Assembly (NCBI GenBank): GCA_910589545.1
Contig: CAJUSY010000011.1
Location: 1-18,981 of the forward strand
Length of the DNA stretch: 18,981 bases
Reading direction: 5' to 3'
Source of the DNA: Peptoniphilaceae bacterium
GTDB lineage: Bacteria; Bacillota; Clostridia; Tissierellales; Peptoniphilaceae
A model generated the notes under the pieces. That model searched no databases, was not told the origin of the DNA, and worked only from the letters and a program-made list of their open reading frames with translations. Positions 6,493 to 15,088 of this stretch are shown one piece after another. The translations under genes and the position numbers were made by a program. The first letter of the stretch is position 1. The number at the start of each line of letters is the position of its first letter.

Positions 6493-9400
6493 CTATCGTT
6501 CTTGTCCTTTTTCACTTTTTTCTTGATTTTTATCTTTTTCTTCTTCTGATTTGAATTTTGATATTTGTCCCAATATTGATGGTTTCTCTTCCCTTGCGTG
6601 AAGATTATCCTCTACATCATAAGTTGATTCAAAGTAATCACTATCTTTAAAATCATTGTCATACCTATCTGGTATTCCATCATTGTCAAGATCTTTTGCT
6701 AGTGGATCATAGAAGTTTCCGTCATCATCTATTTCTAGTCCTAGGGCTTGTTTTAAATCTTCTTCATCTACTGATACCAGATCATCAAAACTTGACATCT
6801 TTATGGCTTCGGTCATATCTTTAAGAGCTTGTGAATTTGATATATCTTCTTCTACAAAAGATTCTGTTCTAATAGCTACATTATCTACATATTGAGTCCA
6901 TGTTTTTTCTTCCAAATTTACCTCATATTGAATAGAGTGCTTCCCATCAGGAGTTTCTGTATAGGCAAGTCCTATATGGCTTAAATCAGGGTATAGTTTG
7001 TCAAATTCTTCATAGCTATTAGATTCTGAAAACTCATAGTTGGAATAATCAACTATCGCCCTTTTTAAATCTTCTAATAGTGGTGATTGGTTTTCTAATT
7101 CTTCCACTTCTCCCATATCTAAAAGTTTATTAATTTCAGCTAGTCTTAGTGTCTTATCCCTTAACTCATCTGCTTTTTCAAATGGTTTAGTTAATTCTAC
7201 TTTGGCATTTTCTAAAGATTCTTTGTAGTTTTCAAGGTTTTGATTTAATCTTTCAAGTCTTGCAGGCATTTTTTCAATTGCATTATCAAGCCTTGTTATA
7301 TTGCCATCAGTAGAGTTTGAAAACTCTCCGAAGTATTCTGCTTTTCCTAGGAGTTTAAAAGTGTGAGTATTTGTCATAAAGTTATATGAAACTTGTAAGT
7401 CTAAATTTCTATATTTACCAATAACCTTACTATCATTTATCTTTACCTTTTTTATTTCTTCTAATAGCTTCTCTCCAGCTTCTTTCTTATCTAAAATTTT
7501 ATTTGCACCAAGACTTATTGAATTAAACTTGCTATCTCCTTCTCCTAATTTCTCAATACTTGCAATATCTTCTTTAACTGCTTGTATTTCCATTTCAGTT
7601 TTTAAAATACTTTGAGGATAAATTTTATTTACCTTATCTTCAAGCTTATATTTATTAGATTTATAGTTTGCTTCAAGCATTTTTAGTTTTGTAACTTCGT
7701 TATCTAAATCCATCTTTTCTTTAATTAATGGATTTCCAGTAGCTAAAGCCTTAATTTCTGAATAAGATAGGCTTGCTTCATCAACATCTTCTGCAACACG
7801 CACAGGAGTCTTGCTTGTCATAATTTGAGATATGAATTTTTGCTTATTCTCTATTGTCTGCCACAAATAAGCATCGAAGGTATTCTCAGTTACATATCTA
7901 AATATATTTACCTTATCATTTTCATTACCTTGACGAACAATTCTACCACTTCTTTGCTCTAGGTCAGATGGTCTCCAAGGGACATCTAAATCATGTAAGG
8001 CTATTAGTTTATTTTGTACATTTGTACCTGCTCCCATTTTTTGTGTAGAGCCTAATAATACTCTTACTTCTCCTCTTCTTACCTTAGAGAACAATTCATC
8101 TTTTTGTTTGTCTGTATCTGCTTCGTGGATAAAGGCTATTTCTTCTTTAGGTATTCCCATATTCACTAGCTTATTTCTAATATCATCATAAATATTAAAT
8201 TCTCCATCTCCTTTTGGTGTGGACATATCCGAAAATACTAATTGAGTCGATGAATCTTCTTTTGTCTTATCCCAGATTGAAAAGATATTTTTAACACATA
8301 CATTTACCTTTGAATTAGGATCATCTGGAAGTAATGGATTTATTAATCTTTGGTCAAGGGCAAGTTTTTTACCATCATTTGTAATCTTTAGCATGTTATC
8401 TTCTGTTGGTTCGACTTGGTTGTTTCTAACTGCGTCTGCTCTTTCTGAAATAGCTTCTAATATTTCTTTTTGTTCCTCAGTAGGTTTTGTTTTAATAACT
8501 TCAAAATTTGCTTCTGGCACTGGCAAATTTAACATATCTGAAGTCTTTATATCTGCTACTTCTTTAAACATGCTCATCAGTTCTGGCAAGTTATAAAACT
8601 TTGAAAATCTTGTCTTTTGCCTATATCCAGTGCCTTCTGGAGATAATTCAAATGTGTTTTCTGTTTCTCCAAAAGTAGAAGCCCAGGCATCAAAATGTTC
8701 TAATCCTCTTGTTTTTAAATCGTCATATTGAAGGTATCTTTGCATTGTATAAAGCTCTGTCATTGAATTTGATATTGGTGTACCAGTAGCAAATACAACT
8801 CCCTTACCATCTGTCATTTCATCCATATACCTACATTTCATATACATATCCGAAGACTTAAAGGCTTCACTCTGACCGATACCCGCAACATTTCTCATCT
8901 TTGTATGCAAAAATAGGTTTTTGTAATTATGAGCTTCGTCTATAAATAACTTATCTACTCCTAGCTCTTCAAAGGTTATTACATCATCTTTTTTAAAATC
9001 ATCATTTAGTTTTTCCAGTCTTACCAAAAGCTTCTTCTTTGTCTTTTCCAGTTGTTTTACTGTGAAATTTTCCCCTCTATTTCTTTTATTCTCATCAATA
9101 AAGGAAACTATATCATCTATTTGGTCTTGTATATGCCTTACCTGGTATTCCTTAGACATTGGTATTTTTTCAAATTGAGAGTGTCCTATGATGACTGCGT
9201 CATATTCTCCTGTTGCAATCCTTCCAATAAATCTTTTTCTATTTTTCGGTTGAAAGTCTTTTTTATCGGCCACCATAATGTTTGCTGACGGATATAATTG
9301 CATAAACTCCCTACCAATTTGAGTAGTTAGATGGTTAGGAACTACAAATAATGATTTACTTGCAAGTCCTAACTTTTTAGATTCCATAGCAGAAGCTACC

Positions 9401-12400
9401 ATTTCAAAAGTTTTTCCTGCTCCTACTACATGGGCAAGTAGTGTATTTCCACCATAAAGAGTTCTTGCTATGGCGTTTTTTTGATGCTCTCGAAGTCTGA
9501 TTTCTGTATTCATTCCATCAAAAGTTAAGTTAGAACCATCAAATTCTCTATTTCTAATTGAGTTAAATTTTTCATTATAAATCTTTTCTAGCCTATATCT
9601 TCTATCAGGATCTTCAAATATCCAATTCTTAAATTCTTCTTTAATCAGTTCTTGCTTTTGACTTGCAAGCATAGTTTCTTTTTTGTTTAATACAGAAGTC
9701 TTAGAACCATCATCATTTATTACTTGGTCAAATACCTTAGTATCTTTTAGATTAAGGGCATTTTCAATTAGCTTATAGGCATTCACTCTACTTGTACCAT
9801 AAGTCATGTTAGCAAGGTCATTAGTTGAGTCAACACTTTTACCTTCAATATTCCATTCACTTGTATGTGGTGAGAACCTAACATTTATATTCCACCTATC
9901 ATAACCTGGTGTTTTTAAAAGATTAAAAGTAAAGTCTTCTATATCTTTTTGAGGTATCCATGTTGCTCCTAACCTTACATTTATATCAGAAGCAGTGAGT
10001 TCTTCAGGCATAACTTCTTGTAATTTTTCTCTTTGATATTTGAGTTTGCCTAACTCGTTTAATAATGTGTCTTTCTTTTCAGAAGGTGCTAAATCTATTA
10101 TATTTTCGATTTCTCCTATATATGAATTGAGGTAGCCAATTTTTTCTCTAATATTTCCACTTAAATATTCATCAGCTGATACATATGAGAAATGAAATGG
10201 ATCGTCATTATCAAAGTTCTCAAAGGGCATTCTGTTATTTATTAGGTCTGTATCCTTAATATCTAAAAATATCTCGCCCTCAAGCTCACCAATTAAGGTG
10301 TCCCTATCTTTATTAGTGATAGATTCCATATATTCAAAATCTACATATCCTTTTTGTGAAACAGATAAGACTAAAGCTTCAAGGGAAGTATCTACATGGT
10401 CTACTACCTTTGCCTTTGTTATTGTTCTTTTTGAAAATATATCACTCTTAGCTTTGAAATTATCCTCATCATCAAGTATTTCTATTGATGAAACCAGTGG
10501 AAAGTTTGAGTCTTCCTTTAAGGCTCTAGTATTTGATAAGGAGTTAATAAAGCCATGTTTCTTTGAAAAGTTATCATAGACTTCATTTAACTTTGCTTGT
10601 GATTCTTTTATTTCCTCGTCTGGATAGTCTCTCTTTTGCTTTTCTATTACATCTTTTAAAGCATTCATTACATCAAGGTAATCTTTTATCTTTTCTTTGT
10701 TTTTATTTGATATATTCTGCTTAATTAAGACTGAGTTTTCTCTTAGGTAGACCTCTTCATCAATAATGGTATAGGAAAAATTCTTAACATCATCTGTCGC
10801 TGGTAGACTTAATTCTTCATCTTCCAATAGTTCAACCTCTTCATATTTTGAATTTGAAGATATTTCCTTACTTGCAAGATCCATTAAATCTTTTAGATTT
10901 TCGTCTTCTTTTGCATCACAAGTAATAGTATTTCCAAATCTTCCAGATACCTCTTTCATATCCCCTAATACCATTTGAGAATTATCTACAAAATATTTGT
11001 TGTAGGTCAAACCCTTTTTATCAGTTGCTAGATGAATCCAATCATCATCTCTTTCAATAACTGAATCTCTCTTCTTTAGAAAAATAATATCTGAAGTAAC
11101 TTCTGTACCAGCAAGACCTTTAAATGTTGTATTAGGAAGCCTCATAGCTCCTAAAAACTCACATCTAGCATTAATATATTTTCTAACAGATTCATCTTTT
11201 TTATCCATAGTTCCAGATGATGTTATGAAGGCAATAATTCCTCCATTCCTAACCTTATCTATTGACTTTGCAAAAAAATAATCGTGAATCAGAAAATTAT
11301 TTCTGTTATATTCACGATCGTTAACTTTAAAATCTCCAAAGGGAACATTTCCTATAACTAAGTCAAAGAAATTATTTGAGAAGTTTGTTTCTTCAAAACC
11401 TTTAATTTGAATATTAGCTTCAGGATAAAGTTCTCTTGCTATTCTTCCGCTTAGACTATCTTTTTCTACTCCATAGACTTTAGAGCTTTGTATTTCACTT
11501 GGCATATTACCAATAAAATTACCGACTCCTGCAGATGGTTCAAGGATATTCCCAGTCTTAAATCCCATATCTGTTAGAGTCTTATATATTCCATCCATTA
11601 CCTCTCTAGGCGTATAAAAGGATGTTAAGGTGGACTCTTTAGCATTCAAATACTCATCATTTGTTAGATTTTCTTTTAAAATATTTCTTGCTTCAAGCCA
11701 TTGCCCTCCTTTTTCTTCATCAAAGACATCGGCAAGACCACCCCAACCTAAATAATCAGCAAGATAGGCTTGCTCATATTCCCTTGGACTCCTGTTTTCA
11801 TTTTCAAGTCTTTTTAGCATTTTAATAGCTTTTATATTTTTATCTAGCCTTTCTGATGGTGTTAGGTATTCTGAGTAAATATGATTTTTTAAGTCATAAT
11901 TTCTAGCAAAACTTAGTCTTTCCTTATTAGGTTCATAGCCTAGATTCTTTAAATCTTCTTTACCCCTCAATAAGTTTTCGGCTGCTTCTCTTGGAACATT
12001 GTATCTATCCATCATTTGGTCAATTTCAGGATTGTAGTTATCAATAAAGCTTTCTTGCTCTACTTGTCTTTCAATTTGTTTTTCATGCTCAGATAATTTG
12101 TATATCTCATAATTTCCACTATCTAAAAGGTCATCAATCTTTCTACTTTCTTCAAATGTTTCACCCTTATATAAAGGATATTCTTCCTCATTAACTTCTA
12201 CTTTAGTTTCTGTTTCAATTAAGTTAATTCCATGAAAGGTATTCTCATCTTCTAAAATAAATTCCTTACCAACCTTTACTGCTAGTTTTTCTGATGTTTG
12301 ACTTAGATTTTCAAAGATTTCTTCAAGGTATGAATCGTTTCTATATGGAATTACTTCCGAACCCCTAATCATACCTCCCATATATTCCATATTATCTCTA

Positions 12401-14136
12401 ATGGTTACAGTTTTAAGTCCTCCACTTAGTTCATCAAAATCTGTAATGGTAAAGTCCTTATCTTTATATCTAACCTGATCCCCTATCTTAAATTTAGGTT
12501 CTATCTTTTCCTTAACTTCTTCTTGTGAAGCTTTTTCCTCACTTAGTGCAACTTGTTCTTCTAAATATGAAAATTCACGCTCATTTACTTCTTCACCATC
12601 ACCAAGGTCAATCCTATAATGCTCGACAACTTCGCCGTCTACATAGTGATCAAAATAGAATTTGAAATATCCGATATAATCATCTGTCATTTCTCCAAAT
12701 TCATTTTCTCCAAGAGTTTGATTATGGTCTTTAACATCAATATCCCTTTGTCTTAGGACATTAATTAAGTCTTTAGTTACTATCTGCCCACTATAATCGG
12801 GAACTAATTCGTGGTTTTCATTAAATTCTACAATCCAATAATCTTTTCTGTTTTCAGTGTTTTTGTCATCAAAAAAAGAAGCTTCATCAGCTTCCTTTTC
12901 TTGGCTTATTTCATTCTCTAAGCTTCCACGTATTCCTTGATTGCCATTCTCTTCACTGTTGCCATCAAGTTGTTCATCTGTCCTTGGTATTCCTCTGGAT
13001 TCTCTCTCATAATCTTCTCTGTCAATCCTTGTGCTTTCATCATCTTGACTTTCTCTCTCTTGATAAAGTCCACTGCCTGATTCTGAATTTCCTTCAGATG
13101 GTTCAAAAGTGTTTTCTCCTCGTACATTTCCTGAAGCTTCTTCCAGTTCTCCATATCCTCGCTCCCTACCAGGTAAGACAGTCTTAGAACTGCGTATGTC
13201 GGATTCGGAAATTTCTCCATAAATTCCAGATCCTTCTCCATCATGTCCAAGGTTTTCTCTTCGATCTTCATCGCTATTTCTTCTGTCGCTTCCATCTGTG
13301 AAAACTCGTCCATCTCTACTTCTTGACCTATCATCTCGTCTATATAAATCATCTTGACCTCCTTTATCTTCATTTGTATTTTCTATATCTCTATTATAGT
13401 CGGCATCGGCCCTTTCTGTCAGCAGCCTAGCACGATCCATTTCCTTAGATTTTTCTATTGTGCTATCTATAATATCTTCACTAACCCTTGATATTACAAG
13501 ACCTATCTGTTCTAAAGAAATTGTATTAATCCTAGAAAAATTATTTTTTAAATTTTCCATGTCCATAGGATAGATAGTATTAAACCTATTAGCTACTGCA
13601 TAGGATATTGAGTCTCTCATAAACTTTTCAAAACTCAGTTTATCCTCTATATCTATCCTCAAATCAGCTAGAGCCAAATTAATATATTCATCTCCATAAA
13701 TTCGACTTAAAGAAAATATATTTTCATTAAGTAAATCACTAGCTTCAAATGAAAAATCTCTTATTATTTCTTTTAAAGCCTCGTTATGGTTTTCGTGGTC
13801 AAACTGCCATAAGCTAACCTCATTAATATTCCTATCCATTGATGTGGTTTGACTAATATCAAAAATGTATGAAATTCTTTGATTTACATCACTTCCAACT
13901 AAAATTGGAATACCCTTCTCTCCTCTCATAACAACTCTTCCAAAATATTTTTTCCACATGTCAAAAGTCGCACAAGCTCTAGCTTCGGGTTCCTTGTTAT
14001 ATATACTCAATTGACTAGAAAAATCATATTTCTGATTATTACCTATAACCTTTAAGAGTTTTAAATATTCTTTTTCATCTTGTAACACTTCATACTTTAT
14101 TGCTTCTTGTATATTCTTAAAATCATTTACTTGCAT
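6493..14136 (-). CDS. Giant DarB-like ArdC_N / N6-adenine methylase / SNF2-type helicase fusion
   Basis: A 2547-residue protein. Residues ~25-90 resemble the ArdC N-terminal ssDNA-binding antirestriction domain (ACATFDMWKKYFGR, MRGEKGIPIL). Residues ~250-430 are a charged, disordered R/D/E/G/S linker. Small accessory domains follow (~435-600, including a KOW-like KFKIGDQVRYKDKDF). An N6-adenine methylase has SAM motif LEPSAGVGNF (from 865) and catalytic NVPFG (930-934). The helicase has GAGKT (1572-1576), DEAH (1733-1736), ATGTPISNS and QRSGRIVRQG (2061-2070). Near the end is a calcium-site-like DLDNDGIPD (2482-2490). Phage P1 DarB and related conjugative-element proteins share the methylase-helicase plan and protect incoming DNA from restriction; that role is inferred here. 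The start ATG 14136 follows GGAGG and overlaps the upstream methyltransferase gene by 14 bases. All catalytic motifs seem intact. A nested out-of-frame reading frame occupies the linker. Confidence 0.9.
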   Translation of the reverse strand: MQVNDFKNIQEAIKYEVLQDEKEYLKLLKVIGNNQKYDFSSQLSIYNKEPEARACATFDMWKKYFGRVVMRGEKGIPILVGSDVNQRISYIFDISQTTSMDRNINEVSLWQFDHENHNEALKEIIRDFSFEASDLLNENIFSLSRIYGDEYINLALADLRIDIEDKLSFEKFMRDSISYAVANRFNTIYPMDMENLKNNFSRINTISLEQIGLVISRVSEDIIDSTIEKSKEMDRARLLTERADADYNRDIENTNEDKGGQDDLYRRDDRSRSRDGRVFTDGSDRRNSDEDRRENLGHDGEGSGIYGEISESDIRSSKTVLPGRERGYGELEEASGNVRGENTFEPSEGNSESGSGLYQERESQDDESTRIDREDYERESRGIPRTDEQLDGNSEENGNQGIRGSLENEISQEKEADEASFFDDKNTENRKDYWIVEFNENHELVPDYSGQIVTKDLINVLRQRDIDVKDHNQTLGENEFGEMTDDYIGYFKFYFDHYVDGEVVEHYRIDLGDGEEVNEREFSYLEEQVALSEEKASQEEVKEKIEPKFKIGDQVRYKDKDFTITDFDELSGGLKTVTIRDNMEYMGGMIRGSEVIPYRNDSYLEEIFENLSQTSEKLAVKVGKEFILEDENTFHGINLIETETKVEVNEEEYPLYKGETFEESRKIDDLLDSGNYEIYKLSEHEKQIERQVEQESFIDNYNPEIDQMMDRYNVPREAAENLLRGKEDLKNLGYEPNKERLSFARNYDLKNHIYSEYLTPSERLDKNIKAIKMLKRLENENRSPREYEQAYLADYLGWGGLADVFDEEKGGQWLEARNILKENLTNDEYLNAKESTLTSFYTPREVMDGIYKTLTDMGFKTGNILEPSAGVGNFIGNMPSEIQSSKVYGVEKDSLSGRIARELYPEANIQIKGFEETNFSNNFFDLVIGNVPFGDFKVNDREYNRNNFLIHDYFFAKSIDKVRNGGIIAFITSSGTMDKKDESVRKYINARCEFLGAMRLPNTTFKGLAGTEVTSDIIFLKKRDSVIERDDDWIHLATDKKGLTYNKYFVDNSQMVLGDMKEVSGRFGNTITCDAKEDENLKDLMDLASKEISSNSKYEEVELLEDEELSLPATDDVKNFSYTIIDEEVYLRENSVLIKQNISNKNKEKIKDYLDVMNALKDVIEKQKRDYPDEEIKESQAKLNEVYDNFSKKHGFINSLSNTRALKEDSNFPLVSSIEILDDEDNFKAKSDIFSKRTITKAKVVDHVDTSLEALVLSVSQKGYVDFEYMESITNKDRDTLIGELEGEIFLDIKDTDLINNRMPFENFDNDDPFHFSYVSADEYLSGNIREKIGYLNSYIGEIENIIDLAPSEKKDTLLNELGKLKYQREKLQEVMPEELTASDINVRLGATWIPQKDIEDFTFNLLKTPGYDRWNINVRFSPHTSEWNIEGKSVDSTNDLANMTYGTSRVNAYKLIENALNLKDTKVFDQVINDDGSKTSVLNKKETMLASQKQELIKEEFKNWIFEDPDRRYRLEKIYNEKFNSIRNREFDGSNLTFDGMNTEIRLREHQKNAIARTLYGGNTLLAHVVGAGKTFEMVASAMESKKLGLASKSLFVVPNHLTTQIGREFMQLYPSANIMVADKKDFQPKNRKRFIGRIATGEYDAVIIGHSQFEKIPMSKEYQVRHIQDQIDDIVSFIDENKRNRGENFTVKQLEKTKKKLLVRLEKLNDDFKKDDVITFEELGVDKLFIDEAHNYKNLFLHTKMRNVAGIGQSEAFKSSDMYMKCRYMDEMTDGKGVVFATGTPISNSMTELYTMQRYLQYDDLKTRGLEHFDAWASTFGETENTFELSPEGTGYRQKTRFSKFYNLPELMSMFKEVADIKTSDMLNLPVPEANFEVIKTKPTEEQKEILEAISERADAVRNNQVEPTEDNMLKITNDGKKLALDQRLINPLLPDDPNSKVNVCVKNIFSIWDKTKEDSSTQLVFSDMSTPKGDGEFNIYDDIRNKLVNMGIPKEEIAFIHEADTDKQKDELFSKVRRGEVRVLLGSTQKMGAGTNVQNKLIALHDLDVPWRPSDLEQRSGRIVRQGNENDKVNIFRYVTENTFDAYLWQTIENKQKFISQIMTSKTPVRVAEDVDEASLSYSEIKALATGNPLIKEKMDLDNEVTKLKMLEANYKSNKYKLEDKVNKIYPQSILKTEMEIQAVKEDIASIEKLGEGDSKFNSISLGANKILDKKEAGEKLLEEIKKVKINDSKVIGKYRNLDLQVSYNFMTNTHTFKLLGKAEYFGEFSNSTDGNITRLDNAIEKMPARLERLNQNLENYKESLENAKVELTKPFEKADELRDKTLRLAEINKLLDMGEVEELENQSPLLEDLKRAIVDYSNYEFSESNSYEEFDKLYPDLSHIGLAYTETPDGKHSIQYEVNLEEKTWTQYVDNVAIRTESFVEEDISNSQALKDMTEAIKMSSFDDLVSVDEEDLKQALGLEIDDDGNFYDPLAKDLDNDGIPDRYDNDFKDSDYFESTYDVEDNLHAREEKPSILGQISKFKSEEEKDKNQEKSEKGQER
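12918..13352 (-). CDS. Nested TnpV-like reading frame inside the helicase gene (alternate frame)
   Basis: A 144-residue reading frame on the same strand as the giant helicase, shifted by one base, covering its linker (helicase residues ~262-406). The start ATG 13352 has AAAGGAGG five bases upstream. The C-terminal half contains NHLKEI, then GLTEK, then MNN and KEYV. The spacing of H-L-x-E-I, G-x-T-E and M-N fits, without gaps, the C-terminal half of the small transposon-encoded TnpV family as I remember it. The N-terminal half fits only weakly. Local GC is raised (76 of 180 bases in 13081-13260, against 17 of 60 at 12181-12240). The host linker is low in complexity, which suggests that the helicase frame was overprinted on a former tnpV-like gene, or the reverse. 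Caution: a purine-rich GAN/AGN-codon linker automatically yields Met/Glu/Lys-rich codons in this frame. Translation is unproven. Confidence 0.42.
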   Translation of the reverse strand: MIYIDEMIGQEVEMDEFSQMEATEEIAMKIEEKTLDMMEKDLEFMEKFPNPTYAVLRLSYLVGSEDMENWKKLQEMYEEKTLLNHLKEIQNQAVDFIKREKVKMMKAQGLTEKIMRENPEEYQGQMNNLMATVKRMAIKEYVEA

Positions 14137-15088
14137 CTTCTACCTCCATTCTATGAATTTCTTTTATAATAACCATTAAAACATCAACCACAATAGAATT
14201 GCCGGCCTGCTTATATAGTTTGCTTGAAGTGCAATTTTTTCTTCTTGGATGTGCGTCTTCTAGTTTGTTAATATCACTGTCATCAAAACCCATGAGTCTT
14301 AAACATTCTCTTTCTGTTAAATACCTATACTGACCATTTCCAATATCTATTATTCCAGAATTAGGTACTCTCATCTGTTTTGTAGAAATAGTATATGAAA
14401 AATCTTTAATCACTTTTAGTCGACCTCTAAAACTATTATCTATGCCCTTATTTAAAAATTTCAGCATATAAGGTTGGGTCATTGTATAAAGTTCACTTAC
14501 ATCCTTTTCTAAAAATTCACTTAGTAGTCTAGTTTCTTTCCTCTCCAATTTATCAAAAGAAAAGTTATTTGCTCCAAGACATGAAACAACAAATATCCTT
14601 TCTCTTTTTTGAGGTATCCCAAAGTCCATTGCATTTAAGATTTCATATTTGCTTTCATATCCAAGATTTTCTAGCTCTTTTAGATAAATAAAAAAGGAGT
14701 CCCTCATATTTCTATCAAGGACTCCCTTTACATTTTCCCAAATTATCCATTTAGGTTTATCTTTCATTTCTTTAATTATTCTAATTGTTTCAAATAGTAG
14801 GCTTGATCTAGTTCCCGAATTCTTTACTCCTCCTTGCTTTTTTCCTATTCTTGAAAAGTCTTGGCAAGGACTTCCATGCATTATTAAGTCTATCTTCTCA
14901 TTAGGAGCTTTATATCCTACTACTGATTTTGCTTTATAATCTTCTCCATAAAGTGCGTTGTATGATTTAACACAAGCCTTATCTATTTCTACATAATCAA
15001 CTACTTCATAAGGTATCTTTAAATTAATAAAAGCCTTTCTAATAGCACCTATGCCACCGAAAAGCTCTAATATTTTCACCTTATTCAT
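14123..15088 (-). CDS. C5-cytosine DNA methyltransferase
   Basis: A 321-residue enzyme that transfers a methyl group from SAM to cytosine C5 in DNA. Seen: motif I LELFGGIGA (7-15), motif IV GSPCQDFS with catalytic C75, motif VI ENV (118-120), motif VIII QKRERIF (160-166), and motif X QAGNSIVVDV near the C terminus. The target recognition region lies roughly between residues 180 and 285. The length is typical for an orphan Dcm-type enzyme. There is no restriction endonuclease gene beside it, so protection of the element's DNA or escape from host restriction is more likely than a self-contained restriction-modification system. The ATG start overlaps the end of the topoisomerase gene by 8 bases without a clear ribosome binding site, and the stop overlaps the helicase start by 14 bases, so it is translationally coupled at both ends. 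Confidence 0.94.
   Translation of the reverse strand: MNKVKILELFGGIGAIRKAFINLKIPYEVVDYVEIDKACVKSYNALYGEDYKAKSVVGYKAPNEKIDLIMHGSPCQDFSRIGKKQGGVKNSGTRSSLLFETIRIIKEMKDKPKWIIWENVKGVLDRNMRDSFFIYLKELENLGYESKYEILNAMDFGIPQKRERIFVVSCLGANNFSFDKLERKETRLLSEFLEKDVSELYTMTQPYMLKFLNKGIDNSFRGRLKVIKDFSYTISTKQMRVPNSGIIDIGNGQYRYLTERECLRLMGFDDSDINKLEDAHPRRKNCTSSKLYKQAGNSIVVDVLMVIIKEIHRMEVEDASK

Noticed and set aside
9052..9288. Plus-strand open frame opposite the giant helicase
   Set aside because: The minus-strand helicase motifs run through this region intact; the opposite frame has no ribosome binding site or recognisable domain. The same holds for 8393-8596 and 10298-10579.
12984..13187. Plus-strand open frame opposite the TnpV-like segment
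   Set aside because: Leucine/histidine-rich antisense product without start signals; explained by the purine-rich opposite strand.
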